Positions 46,722 to 56,128 of a DNA stretch of 64,000 nucleotides are shown one piece after another. Made by a program: the position numbers and the translations under genes. The notes under the pieces were generated by a model. That model was not told the origin of the DNA, searched no databases, and saw nothing but the letters and a program-made list of their open reading frames with translations. How positions within the stretch are numbered: position 1 is the first letter of the stretch; every line of letters begins with the position of its first letter. This stretch comes from Devosia lacusdianchii. GTDB taxonomy: Bacteria > Pseudomonadota > Alphaproteobacteria > Rhizobiales > Devosiaceae. The stretch is from positions 1,550,001-1,614,000 of the forward strand of contig NZ_CP092483.1 in the NCBI RefSeq assembly GCF_022429625.1, written 5' to 3'.

Positions 46722-47266
46722 GTTTTTCCGAAGCGCCGCTTTTCGAAGCCATCATCCGTATCGATCGCCTGCCGGCGACCGGTCGCGATCTCAAGGTTTC
46801 GCTCGACGAACCGACCCGCGCTGCCCTGGCAGAATCGCTCAAGCTCACCGCCATCGACAGTTTCGACGCCACCATGACCATCGTCCCGCTGCGCGGCGGC
46901 ATCCGCGCGCAGGGCAGGCTGGTCGCCCGCATCGTCCAGCCTTCCGTCGTAACGTTCGAGCCGGTGACGCAGGACATTGATGAGGCCGTCGATCGGGTTT
47001 TCCTGCCCGAGGCGCACGCGCACAAGCCGACGCCGGGTTCGGAGGTCTTCGTCGACCTTGAGGACGACGATTTCCCCGACCATATCGACGGACCAGAGGT
47101 CGATCTCAGCGCGCTGCTGGTGGAGACGCTGGCCCTGGCCATCGATCCCTATCCGCGCCAGCCGGGTGAAAGCCTCGATTCCTTGGGCCTCAACAAGGAC
47201 GGTGAGGATTCCGGTCCCTTCGCCGGTCTCGCGCGCCTCAAGAAGCCGGGTGATTCAGGCGCCTGA
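46718..47266 (+). CDS. YceD/DUF177-family protein
   Basis: 182-aa cytosolic protein, linked in some bacteria with 23S rRNA or ribosome biogenesis. It shows VTFEPVTQDIDEAVDRVFLP and the acidic stretch VFVDLEDDDFPDHIDGPEVD, typical of DUF177. GTG start overlapping the preceding stop. In many bacteria rpmF and plsX follow; here plsX follows after 145 bp with no rpmF between. Confidence 0.9.
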   Translation: MSFSEAPLFEAIIRIDRLPATGRDLKVSLDEPTRAALAESLKLTAIDSFDATMTIVPLRGGIRAQGRLVARIVQPSVVTFEPVTQDIDEAVDRVFLPEAHAHKPTPGSEVFVDLEDDDFPDHIDGPEVDLSALLVETLALAIDPYPRQPGESLDSLGLNKDGEDSGPFAGLARLKKPGDSGA

Positions 47267-47411
47267 TGGCCACAATCTCTCCTAACCATGATGGCATCTG
47301 CGCGTCGGCGGGTGTCATATGACGCTATTGTCCTCGTGACCGGGGGTTGCACCGACTCCCCGATGAGATATGTTTGCTCGCCCCCTTCTTTGGGGCGCAG
47401 AACGGGCTGAA

Positions 47412-48482
47412 ATGACCGATACAATAACGATATCAGTGGACGCCATGGGGGGCGATAACGCGCCCCGGGCAGTCATCCACGGCGCCCATCTGGCCCTCAA
47501 GGAACGCAAGAACACTCGCTTCATCTTCCATGGCCGCCAGGAGCAGATTGCTCCGCTGCTTGAAGAATTTCCGGCCCTGAAACCGGCTTCGACCGTCCGA
47601 CACTGCGAAGCGGTGATTGCCATGGACGAAAAGCCCAGCCAGGCTTTGCGCAAGGGCAGGGGCACATCCTCGATGTGGATGGCCATCCAGGCCGTCAAAG
47701 ATGGCGAGGCCGATGTCGCCGTCTCGGGCGGCAATACCGGCGCCCTCATGGCCATGGCCACCTTCTGCCTTCGACCCATGGAAGGCATTGCCCGGCCCGG
47801 CATCGCCGCCATCTGGCCGACCCTGCGCAGCGACATCATCGTGCTCGATATGGGCGCCACCATTGGCGCCGACGCCCAGCAGCTTGTCGACTACGCCATT
47901 CTCGGCTCCGCCCTGGCCCGCTGCCTCTTCGACGATGAAGCGCCCACCGTTGGCCTGCTCAATGTCGGCACCGAAGAGGTCAAGGGCCTCGAATCGATCA
48001 AGGAGGCCGGCCGCATCCTCACCGAGGCCAGCGGCTCGGGCTTCACCTATCATGGCTTCGTCGAAGGCGACGACATAGGCAAGGGCACGGTCGACGTCGT
48101 CGTCACCGAGGGCTTTGTCGGCAATATCGCGCTCAAGACTGCCGAAGGCACCGCCCGCCAGGTTGGCTCCTACCTGCGCAGCGCCCTCAAGTCCAATCTG
48201 ATGAGCCGCATCGGCGCGCTGTTCGCCACCTCGGCCCTCAATGCCCTGCGCCGCAAGATGGACCCGCGCACCGTCAATGGCGGCGTATTCATGGGCCTAA
48301 ACGGCATCGTCATCAAATCGCATGGCGGCACCGACGAAATCGGTTACAAGAGCGCTCTCAGCCTGGCCTATGAAATGGCCCGCAGCGACCTGATCGCCAA
48401 GATCGGCGATACCATGAAACGCTTTCCCATCAAGGCGGTAGAAGCCGCCCCTGAATCAGAACCCGAGGCGAAACCGGCGTGA
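47412..48482 (+). CDS. plsX: phosphate acyltransferase PlsX
   Basis: 356-aa enzyme converting acyl-ACP to acyl-phosphate for phospholipid synthesis. It shows the start [43 protein letters not shown] and [12 protein letters not shown]. The ATG at 47412 gives the standard N-terminus; the 14-codon upstream extension lacks conservation. The stop overlaps the fabH GTG by 4 bp, the classical plsX-fabH pair. Confidence 0.96.
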   Translation: MTDTITISVDAMGGDNAPRAVIHGAHLALKERKNTRFIFHGRQEQIAPLLEEFPALKPASTVRHCEAVIAMDEKPSQALRKGRGTSSMWMAIQAVKDGEADVAVSGGNTGALMAMATFCLRPMEGIARPGIAAIWPTLRSDIIVLDMGATIGADAQQLVDYAILGSALARCLFDDEAPTVGLLNVGTEEVKGLESIKEAGRILTEASGSGFTYHGFVEGDDIGKGTVDVVVTEGFVGNIALKTAEGTARQVGSYLRSALKSNLMSRIGALFATSALNALRRKMDPRTVNGGVFMGLNGIVIKSHGGTDEIGYKSALSLAYEMARSDLIAKIGDTMKRFPIKAVEAAPESEPEAKPA

Positions 48483-49456
48483 CCAAGACGCGTTCAATCA
48501 TCCGCGGTGTCGGCGGTTATCTCCCTGAAAAGGTCCTCACCAACGCCGAACTGGCAACCATGGTCGATACGTCCGACGAGTGGATCCAGCAGCGCGTCGG
48601 CATCAAGGAACGGCACATCGCGGCCGAGGGCCAATTCACGTCCGATCTCGCTGTGGAAGCGGCGAAGAAGGCCATGGCCGCCGCCGGCGTCACCCCTGAT
48701 GACATCGACCTGATCGTTGTCGCCACCACGACTCCTGACTACACCTTCCCCGCCGCCGCGACCCTGGTCCAGATGAAGCTGGGCATGCATCACGGCATGG
48801 CGTTTGACATCCAGGCGGTGTGCTCCGGCTTTGTCTATGGCGTTGTCACGGCCGACAGCTACATCAAGAACGGTCTCGCCAATCGTGCGCTGGTCATCGG
48901 CGCCGAGACCTTCTCGCGCCTGCTCGACTGGACCGACCGCACCACCTGCGTGCTGTTTGGCGACGGCGCCGGCGCCGTGGTCATGGAAAAGGTCGAGCTC
49001 GCCGATGACGCGCCCGAGCAGGGCGTCCTCGCCTCGGCTTTGCGCTCAGATGGCCATCATTGGCAAAAGCTCTATGTCGATGGCGGTCCGTCGACCACCG
49101 GCACCACCGGCCATGTGCACATGCAGGGCCCCGAAGTGTTCCGCCATGCGGTCGGCAAGATCACCGACGTGGTCTACGCGACGCTCGATAAGTCCGGCTA
49201 CACCGTCGATGACCTCGACTGGTTCGTGCCGCACCAGGCCAACAAGCGCATTATCGAAGGCGCCGGCAACAAGCTTGGTCTGCCGCCCGAAAAGGTCGTC
49301 ATGACCGTCGACCTGCACGCCAATACCTCCGCCGCCTCGGTGCCGCTCGCCCTGAGCGCCGCCGTGGCCGATGGCCGCATCAAGCGGGGCGACCTGGTGA
49401 TGCTCGAGGCCATGGGCGGCGGCTTTACCTGGGGCGCCTCGCTTATTCGCTGGTGA
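48479..49456 (+). CDS. fabH: 3-oxoacyl-ACP synthase III
   Basis: 325-aa condensing enzyme that starts fatty-acid synthesis from acetyl-CoA and malonyl-ACP. Catalytic Cys115 (AVCSGF), His252 ([10 protein letters not shown]) and Asn282 (HANTSAAS) form the expected triad. GTG start overlapping plsX. A 263-bp non-coding stretch follows before ihfA. Confidence 0.97.
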   Translation: MTKTRSIIRGVGGYLPEKVLTNAELATMVDTSDEWIQQRVGIKERHIAAEGQFTSDLAVEAAKKAMAAAGVTPDDIDLIVVATTTPDYTFPAAATLVQMKLGMHHGMAFDIQAVCSGFVYGVVTADSYIKNGLANRALVIGAETFSRLLDWTDRTTCVLFGDGAGAVVMEKVELADDAPEQGVLASALRSDGHHWQKLYVDGGPSTTGTTGHVHMQGPEVFRHAVGKITDVVYATLDKSGYTVDDLDWFVPHQANKRIIEGAGNKLGLPPEKVVMTVDLHANTSAASVPLALSAAVADGRIKRGDLVMLEAMGGGFTWGASLIRW

Positions 49457-49495
49457 CGACCTTGTGTCGGAGCAGTAAACAAGTGCTCCAGCGCA

Positions 49496-49524
49496 TTGAC
49501 CTCAACCGTTTCAAGGCGTTAGTC
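49496..49524 (+). promoter_or_regulatory. possible sigma-70 promoter upstream of ihfA
   Basis: TTGACC-N17-TTAGTC, about 195 bp before the ihfA ATG, in the 263-bp gap after fabH. The -35 is good and the -10 is poor, so this is a weak call. Confidence 0.3.
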
Positions 49525-49719
49525 TCCGCCCCGGGTGGAGGACACAGCGTAGAAATCAGCCGCGCGAGGGGATTTGTGACGGTCTGGTATCGCTGATCGA
49601 AGGAAGGATTCCTGCGGTATAGCTCGACCTCTCTGGTCGTGCTGGCGCTAATTTTGATCAGGGCGGACTCGATCGCCCCGGCTTAGGAATTTCGGCCTTT
49701 CGACAACACGGGGGTGCGA

Positions 49720-50031
49720 ATGACGCAAAAGACGGTAACACGGGCTGATCTCGCCGAGGCGGTCTATGGAACGGTTGGCCTATCGAGAACCGAATCGGCC
49801 GAATTGGTCGAACGCGTTCTGGAGCTCATCGGCGACGCGCTGATCGCCGGGGCCAACGTCAAGCTATCCTCATTCGGCTCGTTCCAGGTTCGCTCGAAAA
49901 ACGAGCGTATCGGTCGCAATCCCAAGACTGGCGAGGAGGTTCCCATCCTGCCGCGACAGGTTCTTGTGTTCAAACCGTCCAACGTGTTGAAGTCCAAGAT
50001 CAACAAATCTATGGTTCGTGCTGGAAAATAA
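49720..50031 (+). CDS. ihfA: integration host factor subunit alpha
   Basis: 103-aa DNA-bending protein. It begins [20 protein letters not shown], with [20 protein letters not shown] and [12 protein letters not shown] forming the DNA-wrapping arm. The ATG at 49720 is used; a GTG two codons earlier is an alternative. It is followed by a MerR regulator after 24 bp, a pairing conserved in Alphaproteobacteria. Confidence 0.95.
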   Translation: MTQKTVTRADLAEAVYGTVGLSRTESAELVERVLELIGDALIAGANVKLSSFGSFQVRSKNERIGRNPKTGEEVPILPRQVLVFKPSNVLKSKINKSMVRAGK

Positions 50032-50055
50032 CGCATCCAGCGAGTCTCAGCCTCC

Positions 50056-50511
50056 GTGGACAAGTCGCCAGACGCCTTCCGGACGATATCAGAAGCAGCC
50101 GAGGAACTGGACCTGCCGCAGCACGTCCTGCGCTTCTGGGAGACCCGATTCTCGACCATCAAGCCGCTGAAGCGCGGCGGCGGCCGGCGCTATTACCGGC
50201 CCGAGGATGTCCTGCTGCTGCGCGGCATCCGCCACCTGCTCTACGATCAGGGTTTCACCATCAAGGGTGTGCAGCGCATCCTCAAGGATCAGGGCAGCCG
50301 CTACGTTATCGCCGTCGGTGAAGGCAAGCCGCTCGAAGATATCCTGCCGATGATTGAGCAGGCTGAAGCCGCCAGCGACGAAGCGGAGATCGAAGAGGCC
50401 GTCATGCTCTCCAGCCCCGGCCTCGACCGTGAATCCCGCGATCGTCTCTCCGACGTTCTCCGCGAACTTCTCGAGTGCAAACGCATCCTCGAACGCGCCC
50501 GTGAGAACTGA
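50056..50511 (+). CDS. MerR-family transcriptional regulator
   Basis: 151-aa protein with a MerR-type winged helix (about residues 9-75: [20 protein letters not shown], then [20 protein letters not shown]) and a coiled-coil tail. GTG start. It has no metal-binding Cys, so it is not a metal sensor of the classic kind. It is the usual downstream neighbour of ihfA in Hyphomicrobiales; its regulon is unknown. Confidence 0.88.
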   Translation: MDKSPDAFRTISEAAEELDLPQHVLRFWETRFSTIKPLKRGGGRRYYRPEDVLLLRGIRHLLYDQGFTIKGVQRILKDQGSRYVIAVGEGKPLEDILPMIEQAEAASDEAEIEEAVMLSSPGLDRESRDRLSDVLRELLECKRILERAREN

Positions 50512-50558
50512 GTCTTCCGTCCATTGTTTGGGCTTTGGCGCTTGTCTTCTCACCGGCC

Positions 50559-50641
50559 GTCACCCTCGGGCTTGACCCGAGGGCCCTGTGCTTCTTAGAC
50601 GCTCGGCAAGTGCAGAGCCCTCGGGTCAAGCCCGACGGGGA
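50559..50641. repeat. palindromic intergenic repeat, family B copy 2
   Basis: GTCACCCTCGGGCTTGACCC ... CCCTCGGGTCAAGCCCGACG. Arms complementary to each other with one or two changes; same unit as 21820-21903. Confidence 0.85.
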
Positions 50642-50666
50642 CTCTGTGGATGGTGAAACGTCCAGT

Positions 50667-52211
50667 CTACTCCGCCATCACCGGCTGCGCCCCACTATCC
50701 GCCGCCGCCTTGCCATGGCTCTCCAGCTTCACATTCTTCATCAGCAGCGCACACACCAGCCCCACGGCAAACAGCGCCGCGCCGGCATAGAACACCATGT
50801 GAAACGCCCCGGCGAACACCTCGATCACTTCCTGTGCTGAGGCTGCGGGCAGGGTGGCAATGGCGCTCGGCGTCATCTCGGTCATCTGCCCCGGCATAGC
50901 CGCCAACGTCTCCGGGCTGATCCCAGTCTGCCCCCGCACCAGCCCGGCGGTGAGAATGCCGCCATTAGCCGCCAGGCCCAGTGATGCCCCGATCATGCGG
51001 GCCAGTGTCAGCGTTCCGGTTGCCGCGCCCACATCCTTGCGTGGCGCCGCCGACTGCACGGCCACCATCAGCGTCTGCATCTGCATGCCGATGCTGAACG
51101 AGAAGAAGAACATCAGCACGCCGATGACCCACAGCGGCGTCGTGGCGTGCACGGTTGCAAAACCCAGCATCACGGCAATGCCGAGCGCCATGGCCGCCAC
51201 CGGAAACGGCTTGTACCGCCCGGTTCGTGCCACGATGTAGCCCGTGCCGATCGACGCAACGAGGGAACCCACCGATGACGGCAGGAACAGCAGCCCGGCC
51301 AATGCAGGCGGCAGGCCGGTCACCGTCTGCAGGAACAGCGCGAAATAGTTGAGCATGCCCAGCGTTGACACACCCGAAATCACCGAAATGGCCAGCGCCA
51401 GCCCGATGGTTGAATTGCTCAACAGGTGCAGCGGCACCATCGGCTCGGTGGCCCGGCGCTCGACCAGCACAAATGCCACCAGCGCCGCGATCACCACCAC
51501 CGGCAGCACATAAACCATCACCCCGCCATAACCGCCGCCCAGCGCTTCCTCGGCCCAGAACACCAGCGCCGTGACCGCGCCGGCCAGCAGCAATCCGCCC
51601 GGATAGTCGATCTTGGGTTGCCGTCCTGTGGCAAAATTCGGCATGGCAAAAGCCAGCACGGCGATGACGATAACGCCGATCGGCAGGTTGATCAGGAAGA
51701 TGTATTCCCACCCGATCGCCTGGCTGATCACCCCACCGGCCACCGGCCCAATCAGCCCTGACAGCGTAAACACCGCCGAGCTATAGCCCTGGTACTTCGC
51801 CCGCTCGCGCGGCTCGAACAGATCGGCCAGAATGCCGAAAGCCGACGTCATCAGCCCACCGCCGCCCAGCCCCTGCAGCACACGAGCGCCAATCAGGCTT
51901 TCCATCGACCACGCCATGCCGCAAACCAGCGAGCCGACCACGAATAGCCCAATCGCCACCATGAACACGCGCTTGCGGCCAAACAGGTCCCCCAGCTTGC
52001 CGTAGAACGGCGTCACTGCTGCCGTCGCCAGCAGGTAGGCCGCACCCACCCAGCCGAACAGCTCCAACTTGCCGAGATCGGCGGCGATGGTCGGTAGCGC
52101 CGTCGCCACGATCTGCATGTCGAGGCTGGCCATGAACATGCCGACCAGTACCGCGATGTAGATCGTCATCTTGCGGCGCTGCGAAATGGGAAGAGTGGTG
52201 GTCTCGGTCAT
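50667..52211 (-). CDS. DHA2-family MFS drug exporter (EmrB/QacA type)
   Basis: 514-aa membrane protein with 14 predicted TM helices. It has the motif FMASLDMQIVATALPTIAAD in helix 1 and the loop GKLGDLFGRKRVFMVAIGLF. Such proteins export drugs, dyes or fatty acids with protons. No EmrA-type partner is adjacent. Divergent from a MarR regulator across 98 bp holding two TGTCAA boxes, so it is probably under that regulator's control. Confidence 0.9.
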   Translation of the reverse strand: MTETTTLPISQRRKMTIYIAVLVGMFMASLDMQIVATALPTIAADLGKLELFGWVGAAYLLATAAVTPFYGKLGDLFGRKRVFMVAIGLFVVGSLVCGMAWSMESLIGARVLQGLGGGGLMTSAFGILADLFEPRERAKYQGYSSAVFTLSGLIGPVAGGVISQAIGWEYIFLINLPIGVIVIAVLAFAMPNFATGRQPKIDYPGGLLLAGAVTALVFWAEEALGGGYGGVMVYVLPVVVIAALVAFVLVERRATEPMVPLHLLSNSTIGLALAISVISGVSTLGMLNYFALFLQTVTGLPPALAGLLFLPSSVGSLVASIGTGYIVARTGRYKPFPVAAMALGIAVMLGFATVHATTPLWVIGVLMFFFSFSIGMQMQTLMVAVQSAAPRKDVGAATGTLTLARMIGASLGLAANGGILTAGLVRGQTGISPETLAAMPGQMTEMTPSAIATLPAASAQEVIEVFAGAFHMVFYAGAALFAVGLVCALLMKNVKLESHGKAAADSGAQPVMAE

Positions 52212-52247
52212 GGCACATTCCTAAAAGAGCGCGCCAAAATGTGCCGA

Positions 52248-52279
52248 TGTCAATTATGTGTCAAGATCATATATTGGAC
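52248..52279. promoter_or_regulatory. putative MarR operator region
   Basis: Two TGTCAA boxes 11 bp apart (52248-52253 and 52259-52264) and a complementary-like TTGGAC at 52274-52279, in an AT-rich stretch between the divergent exporter and marR genes. Confidence 0.45.
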
Positions 52280-52309
52280 TCTGTCCCATAATTTGCTACG
52301 ACCGCTGCC

Positions 52310-52840
52310 ATGACGCACCCCGATGAAAAAAGTCACCTCGCCCACCTCGTTGCCTTGGGCATGTCGCCGGCCTCGGCTGCTGCCACGATCAAGATCGATG
52401 GCGTGATGGCCCATATCCGCCGCTCCATGGCGCGGCGCGAAATGGGGCGTCTGGCGATCAAGGCGCTCGATCTGCCGATCGACGTGGCAGATCTCGATAT
52501 TCTGGTAACCCTGGAGATGGCGCCGGAGGGTGAAGCGACGGTTGGGTACATCGCCGAGCGCCTCAATGTAGATCCCTCGCGCGCTAGCCGCATCGTGGCC
52601 GATGCCGTCGACAAGGGCCTGGTGCGCCGTGTCGCCTCGCAGGCAGACGCCCGCCGTATCGGCCTGGAATTGACCGAAACCGGCCGCTCCCATGCCGAAT
52701 CCGTCCGCCGCTACAAATGGGGCGTGTTCGCCGAAGCCCTCGGCGAATGGCCTGAAGACGACCTCGTCACCTTCGCCCGCCTCTTTGAACGCTTCAGCGG
52801 CTGGGTCGCCGAAGCCAAGGAAAAGGCAGGAAAGGGCTAA
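52310..52840 (+). CDS. MarR-family transcriptional regulator
   Basis: 176-aa winged-helix regulator. Recognition region about residues 80-110 (VGYIAERLNVDPSRASRIVA), wing with VRRVASQADARRIGLELTET. It is divergent from the DHA2 exporter, so it likely represses it and is relieved by exported compounds. An intergenic GC-rich hairpin repeat follows. Confidence 0.86.
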   Translation: MTHPDEKSHLAHLVALGMSPASAAATIKIDGVMAHIRRSMARREMGRLAIKALDLPIDVADLDILVTLEMAPEGEATVGYIAERLNVDPSRASRIVADAVDKGLVRRVASQADARRIGLELTETGRSHAESVRRYKWGVFAEALGEWPEDDLVTFARLFERFSGWVAEAKEKAGKG

Positions 52841-52867
52841 GGGGCTTTTCTCCGACCAAGCCGTCGA

Positions 52868-52907
52868 CACCCTCCCCCTTGCGAGGAGGGATCAAGGGTG
52901 GGGGATG
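52868..52907. repeat. short GC-rich intergenic repeat, family C type
   Basis: ACCCTCCCCCTTGCGAGGAG followed by GGATCAAGGGTGGGGG. Imperfect hairpin of the CCCTCCC/GGGAGGG kind, as at 59206-59303. Confidence 0.55.
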
Positions 52908-52999
52908 ACTGGCCCGAATATCGGGGCTCTTACCGGGCGATTACTGTTGGGATGTCTTAAAGACCTCGTGGCTCGACAAGTTCACCACGCGGGCGGGCG

Positions 53000-54226
53000 C
53001 TAAGCCGCCAACAACCCCTTCAACTTCACCCCAACATCTCCCAGCGCCGCCACATCCGGCCGCGCAGCGCGCCCGATCAGCATCTCCGCCAACCTGATGT
53101 CCTTGGCCACCACATTCCCCACGCCGATCCCGCTTGCCGCCACCAGCCGTCCATCCGCACTGAGGTGAAAAAGAATGCTCGCCCCGTCCCCCAGCTCCCG
53201 CCGCACCACGGTGCTGCCCTCATCGGATAGCCCGGCAATCTGCAGCGTCAGCTCATACTGATCCGACCAGAACCACGGCACGCTCGAAACCGCTTCATTA
53301 GCGCCAAGCATATTCCGTGCTGCCAGACTCCCCTGGTCCTGCGCATTGCGCCAGCTCTCCAGCCGCACCCGCCGCCCGCCATAGATCGCCAGCGGGAACG
53401 AACAGCAATCGCCGGCCGCGAAAATGTTGGCATCACCAGTCCCCAGACACTGGTCGACCGCAATACCGTTATCGACCTCAAGCCCGGCCTCAGCAGCCAG
53501 CGACACGTTCGGCACCGCCCCAATTCCGATCAGCACCAGATCGGCCTCGATCACCCGCCCACTGTTCAGCGTCACCACGGCGCTGTCCGCACCGCTGGTC
53601 ATGGCCGCAATGCCATCGCCAAACACCAGCTCGACTCCGCCCTCCCGATGCCGCGCCTCGATCTGCCGGGCAATCGCCTCCGGTACGCCACGCGACAGCA
53701 GCCGGGGCAGGGCTTCGATCAATGTCACATCAGCGCCCCGCCGCCGGGCCGTCGCCGCCAGTTCCAGCCCGATGAACCCGCCACCCACAATGGCAATGTG
53801 GCTACCCGCATTGAGCGCGTCCCGTATTCGCTGCGCATCCTCCATCGTCCGCAAATAGACAAAGCGCTCGCCATCAACGTCAGGCAGCCGCCGCGGCGAC
53901 GCACCAGTTGCCAGCAACAGCTTGTCATAGGGCAGGGCCGTTCCATTGCCGCCGACCAGACGTTTCGCCCCACGGTCGATCGCCGCAACCTGCAGACCAC
54001 CGCGAAACGCCACGCCGACCTCAGCCAGCCGCTCCGCCGTCGCAATCGTCTTGGCGGCAAACACCTCAGCCAGCATCCCCTCTTTGCTCAGCGGCGGTCG
54101 CTCATAGGGCAGGTGGTTTTCGCCACCCACCAGTGTCACATCGCCGCCAAACCCTTGCTCCCGCAAAGCCATCGCCGCCCGCGCACCGCACTCGCCCGCC
54201 CCGACAATCACAAAATGCTGTGTCAC
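53000..54226 (-). CDS. mocF: ferredoxin reductase (MocF-like)
   Basis: 408-aa flavoprotein of the rhodocoxin/putidaredoxin-reductase group. An FAD-binding GxGxxG lies at residues 9-14 (VIVGAGECGARAAMALREQG), an NAD-binding GGGFIGLELAATARRRG near 150, and a C-terminal FAD contact FAAGDCCSFP. It passes electrons from NAD(P)H to the Rieske ferredoxin encoded upstream. GTG at 54226 with GGAGG. Third gene of a desaturase-Rieske-reductase operon in the order of mocD-mocE-mocF. The symbol is by position and family, not proof of substrate. Confidence 0.82.
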   Translation of the reverse strand: MTQHFVIVGAGECGARAAMALREQGFGGDVTLVGGENHLPYERPPLSKEGMLAEVFAAKTIATAERLAEVGVAFRGGLQVAAIDRGAKRLVGGNGTALPYDKLLLATGASPRRLPDVDGERFVYLRTMEDAQRIRDALNAGSHIAIVGGGFIGLELAATARRRGADVTLIEALPRLLSRGVPEAIARQIEARHREGGVELVFGDGIAAMTSGADSAVVTLNSGRVIEADLVLIGIGAVPNVSLAAEAGLEVDNGIAVDQCLGTGDANIFAAGDCCSFPLAIYGGRRVRLESWRNAQDQGSLAARNMLGANEAVSSVPWFWSDQYELTLQIAGLSDEGSTVVRRELGDGASILFHLSADGRLVAASGIGVGNVVAKDIRLAEMLIGRAARPDVAALGDVGVKLKGLLAA

Positions 54227-54301
54227 ATCGCCTCCACCCACCCGCGCGTTAGGTCCAATCCTGCGAGCCCCGCTGTCGCCACCGCTTCTCGTACACCAAT
54301 C

Positions 54302-54390
54302 GTCACCCTCGGGCTTGCCCCGAGGGCCCTACACTTGCCGCCCGTTTGGCAGTCTCCCCTTACCTCTCCCCCAATGGGAGAGGTGAAGGC
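54302..54390. repeat. composite intergenic repeat (families B and C)
   Basis: A half copy of family B (GTCACCCTCGGGCTTGCCCC GAGGG, 54302-54326) followed by a family C hairpin ACCTCTCCCCCAATGGGAGAGGT (54362-54384), between the mocE-like and mocF-like genes. Confidence 0.65.
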
Positions 54391-54394
54391 CGCT

Positions 54395-54706
54395 TCAAAC
54401 CTCAATAAACACCGCCCCATCCTCGACCTTCACCGGGTAAATCCGCAGGTTCACACATGCCGGCGCGCCCTTGGCCTCGCCCGTCTTGTAGTTGAACCGC
54501 CCATTGTGCTTGGGACACTCGATGATGTCGTCCATCACCAGCCCATCCGCCAGGCTGATCTGCTCGTGCGTGCAGAGCCCATCCGTGGCAAAATACCGGT
54601 CATCCGGGCTGCGATAGATCGCAAACACCTTCCCCGCGTGGTCAAAGCGGATCACATCCTCCTCATCCACATCATCGGCGCCACAAGCCTCAATCCACTC
54701 GGCCAT
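54395..54706 (-). CDS. mocE: Rieske [2Fe-2S] ferredoxin (MocE-like)
   Basis: 103-aa Rieske-type ferredoxin. The cluster ligands are Cys45 and His47 in GLCTHEQ and Cys64 and His67 in ECPKHNG, all in place. It is a soluble electron carrier for a non-haem iron oxygenase, here expected to be the upstream desaturase-type protein. It resembles the ferredoxin of rhizopine catabolism; a partner in other O-demethylations is also possible. Confidence 0.85.
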   Translation of the reverse strand: MAEWIEACGADDVDEEDVIRFDHAGKVFAIYRSPDDRYFATDGLCTHEQISLADGLVMDDIIECPKHNGRFNYKTGEAKGAPACVNLRIYPVKVEDGAVFIEV

Positions 54707-54734
54707 CTATGTTCGTCCCTTAGCTCACAGTCGT

Positions 54735-54875
54735 TGCCCCTCGTCCCTTGTGGGAGAGGGATAGGAAATCCGCGTTCAGCGGGTTTTCGAGGGTGAGGGG
54801 TGCTGCGCCATCCCATGCCAGACGCCCACGAGAACCCTCACCCTTCGGGCACCTTCTCCCCCGGGGAAGAAGGGA
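54735..54875. repeat. intergenic repeat, family C copy 2
   Basis: GCCCCTCGTCCCTTGTGGGA at one end and CACCTTCTCCCCCGGGGAAG AAGGG at the other, sharing the central segment GTGAGGGGT..CTGCG.CATCCCATGCCAGAC with 30624-30770. Confidence 0.8.
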
Positions 54876-54886
54876 ATCAGTGGCGT

Positions 54887-55975
54887 CTACTCCGCCGCCA
54901 CCGCCCCATCGCCATTGTGAAACGCTTCCTTGTACGGCCTGGCCGTCGCCGGCAGCTCGCGCTTCAGAAAGTAGTCCTCGTTCCTCAACTGCCGCAGGAA
55001 CGCCGGCACCATCTCGCGATACCCCGCGATGATCGATCGGTTCGGTGCCGGCAGGTCATGCTTGATCAGCGCGTGCAGTTGCGGCAGGGCGTGGTAGGGC
55101 ACCATGGGGAACATGTGATGCTCCACATGGTAGTTCATGTTCCAGTAGATGAAGCGGCTCACCGGGTTCATCAGCACCGAGCGGCTGTTGAGCCGGTGGT
55201 CGATGACATTGTCCGCCAGCCCGCCATGCTGCAGCAGGCCGCACATGACCATATGCCAGGCGCCATAGAGCCGGGGCAGTCCAACCAGCATCAGCGGCAG
55301 GATCGAGCCCATCCAGATCGACAGTGCAACAACCGCCGCATAGATCGCCACCCAGATACGGGCGACCCGGATTACCTTGTGCCGCTCCATCTCCGGGATA
55401 AAGCTGGCCTCTTCCTTTGTGATGACCCCAGCCGCATTGCGGACCATATCGATGACAGCATAGCCAACATCGAGAATCCCGAAGAAATTGAGCACGACGC
55501 GGAACAGGTCCGGTGGCCGCATCACCGCGATTTCCGGGTCGCGGCCGACAATCACCGTGTCGGTATGGTGTCGCGCATGGCTCCAGCGCCATGTCACCGG
55601 GTTCCGCATGACCATGAAGCACGCGATCTGGTAGACGACGTCGTTCATCCACCGCGTCTTGAACGCCGTGCCATGCCCGCATTCATGCCACCGCGAATCC
55701 GAGGCCGAGCAGTAGAGCACGCCATAGGCCAGGAAAAACGGCACCGCCCACCATGTGCCCCAGAGCACAATACCGCCAACCGCAAACACCAGCATCGCGC
55801 CCAGCCAGATCGCCGTGTCGCGGATAGCCGGACCATCCGAGCGCTGCATCAGTCCCTTCATGGTCTTGCGATCGATGTCGCTGTGGTACCACTCCGCCGC
55901 GGCCAATCCATTAGCCAGGGCGGCTTCCGAGCTTTTGCCGAGCAGGTTGTAGTCGCGTTTCGCAGTTTCGGCCAA
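54887..55975 (-). CDS. mocD: fatty-acid-desaturase-family oxygenase (MocD-like)
   Basis: 362-aa integral-membrane di-iron enzyme with the three histidine boxes HECGH (97-101), HARHH (133-137) and HVEHH (about 290) and about four TM helices. Its closest relatives by operon layout are MocD proteins of rhizobia, which act with a Rieske ferredoxin and a reductase in removal of the O-methyl group of 3-O-methyl-scyllo-inosamine. The start at 55975 is divergent from a LacI regulator over 153 bp. Fatty-acid desaturation remains an alternative, but the partner genes and the inositol neighbours favour an inositol-derivative substrate. Confidence 0.8.
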   Translation of the reverse strand: MAETAKRDYNLLGKSSEAALANGLAAAEWYHSDIDRKTMKGLMQRSDGPAIRDTAIWLGAMLVFAVGGIVLWGTWWAVPFFLAYGVLYCSASDSRWHECGHGTAFKTRWMNDVVYQIACFMVMRNPVTWRWSHARHHTDTVIVGRDPEIAVMRPPDLFRVVLNFFGILDVGYAVIDMVRNAAGVITKEEASFIPEMERHKVIRVARIWVAIYAAVVALSIWMGSILPLMLVGLPRLYGAWHMVMCGLLQHGGLADNVIDHRLNSRSVLMNPVSRFIYWNMNYHVEHHMFPMVPYHALPQLHALIKHDLPAPNRSIIAGYREMVPAFLRQLRNEDYFLKRELPATARPYKEAFHNGDGAVAAE

Positions 55976-56021
55976 TTGCGCCTCTCAAGGGTAACAGTCT
56001 GCTAGCGAACTCGATTGTTCA

Positions 56022-56103
56022 GATGACGTTCATCTTGATGGCAAACTTGCGGTTTTCAGGCAATGCGCGCATGATGGTTTCTATCATTTACATCATTCTG
56101 ATG
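56022..56103. promoter_or_regulatory. putative LacI operator region between mocD-like and lacI-like genes
   Basis: In 153 bp lie three inverted repeats: GATGA-CGT-TCATC (56022-56034), ATGAT-N7-ATCAT (56071-56087) and CATCA-TTC-TGATG (56091-56103). All are built on a GATGA/TCATC-type core, consistent with one regulator controlling both directions. Confidence 0.5.
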
Positions 56104-56128
56104 CGAAAGATGGTGATAGGAAAATGCC

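Noticed and set aside
49613..49630. AGGAA-GGA-TTCCT hairpin in the fabH-ihfA gap
   Set aside because: Five-base arms in a long gap are expected by chance, and it has no T-run.
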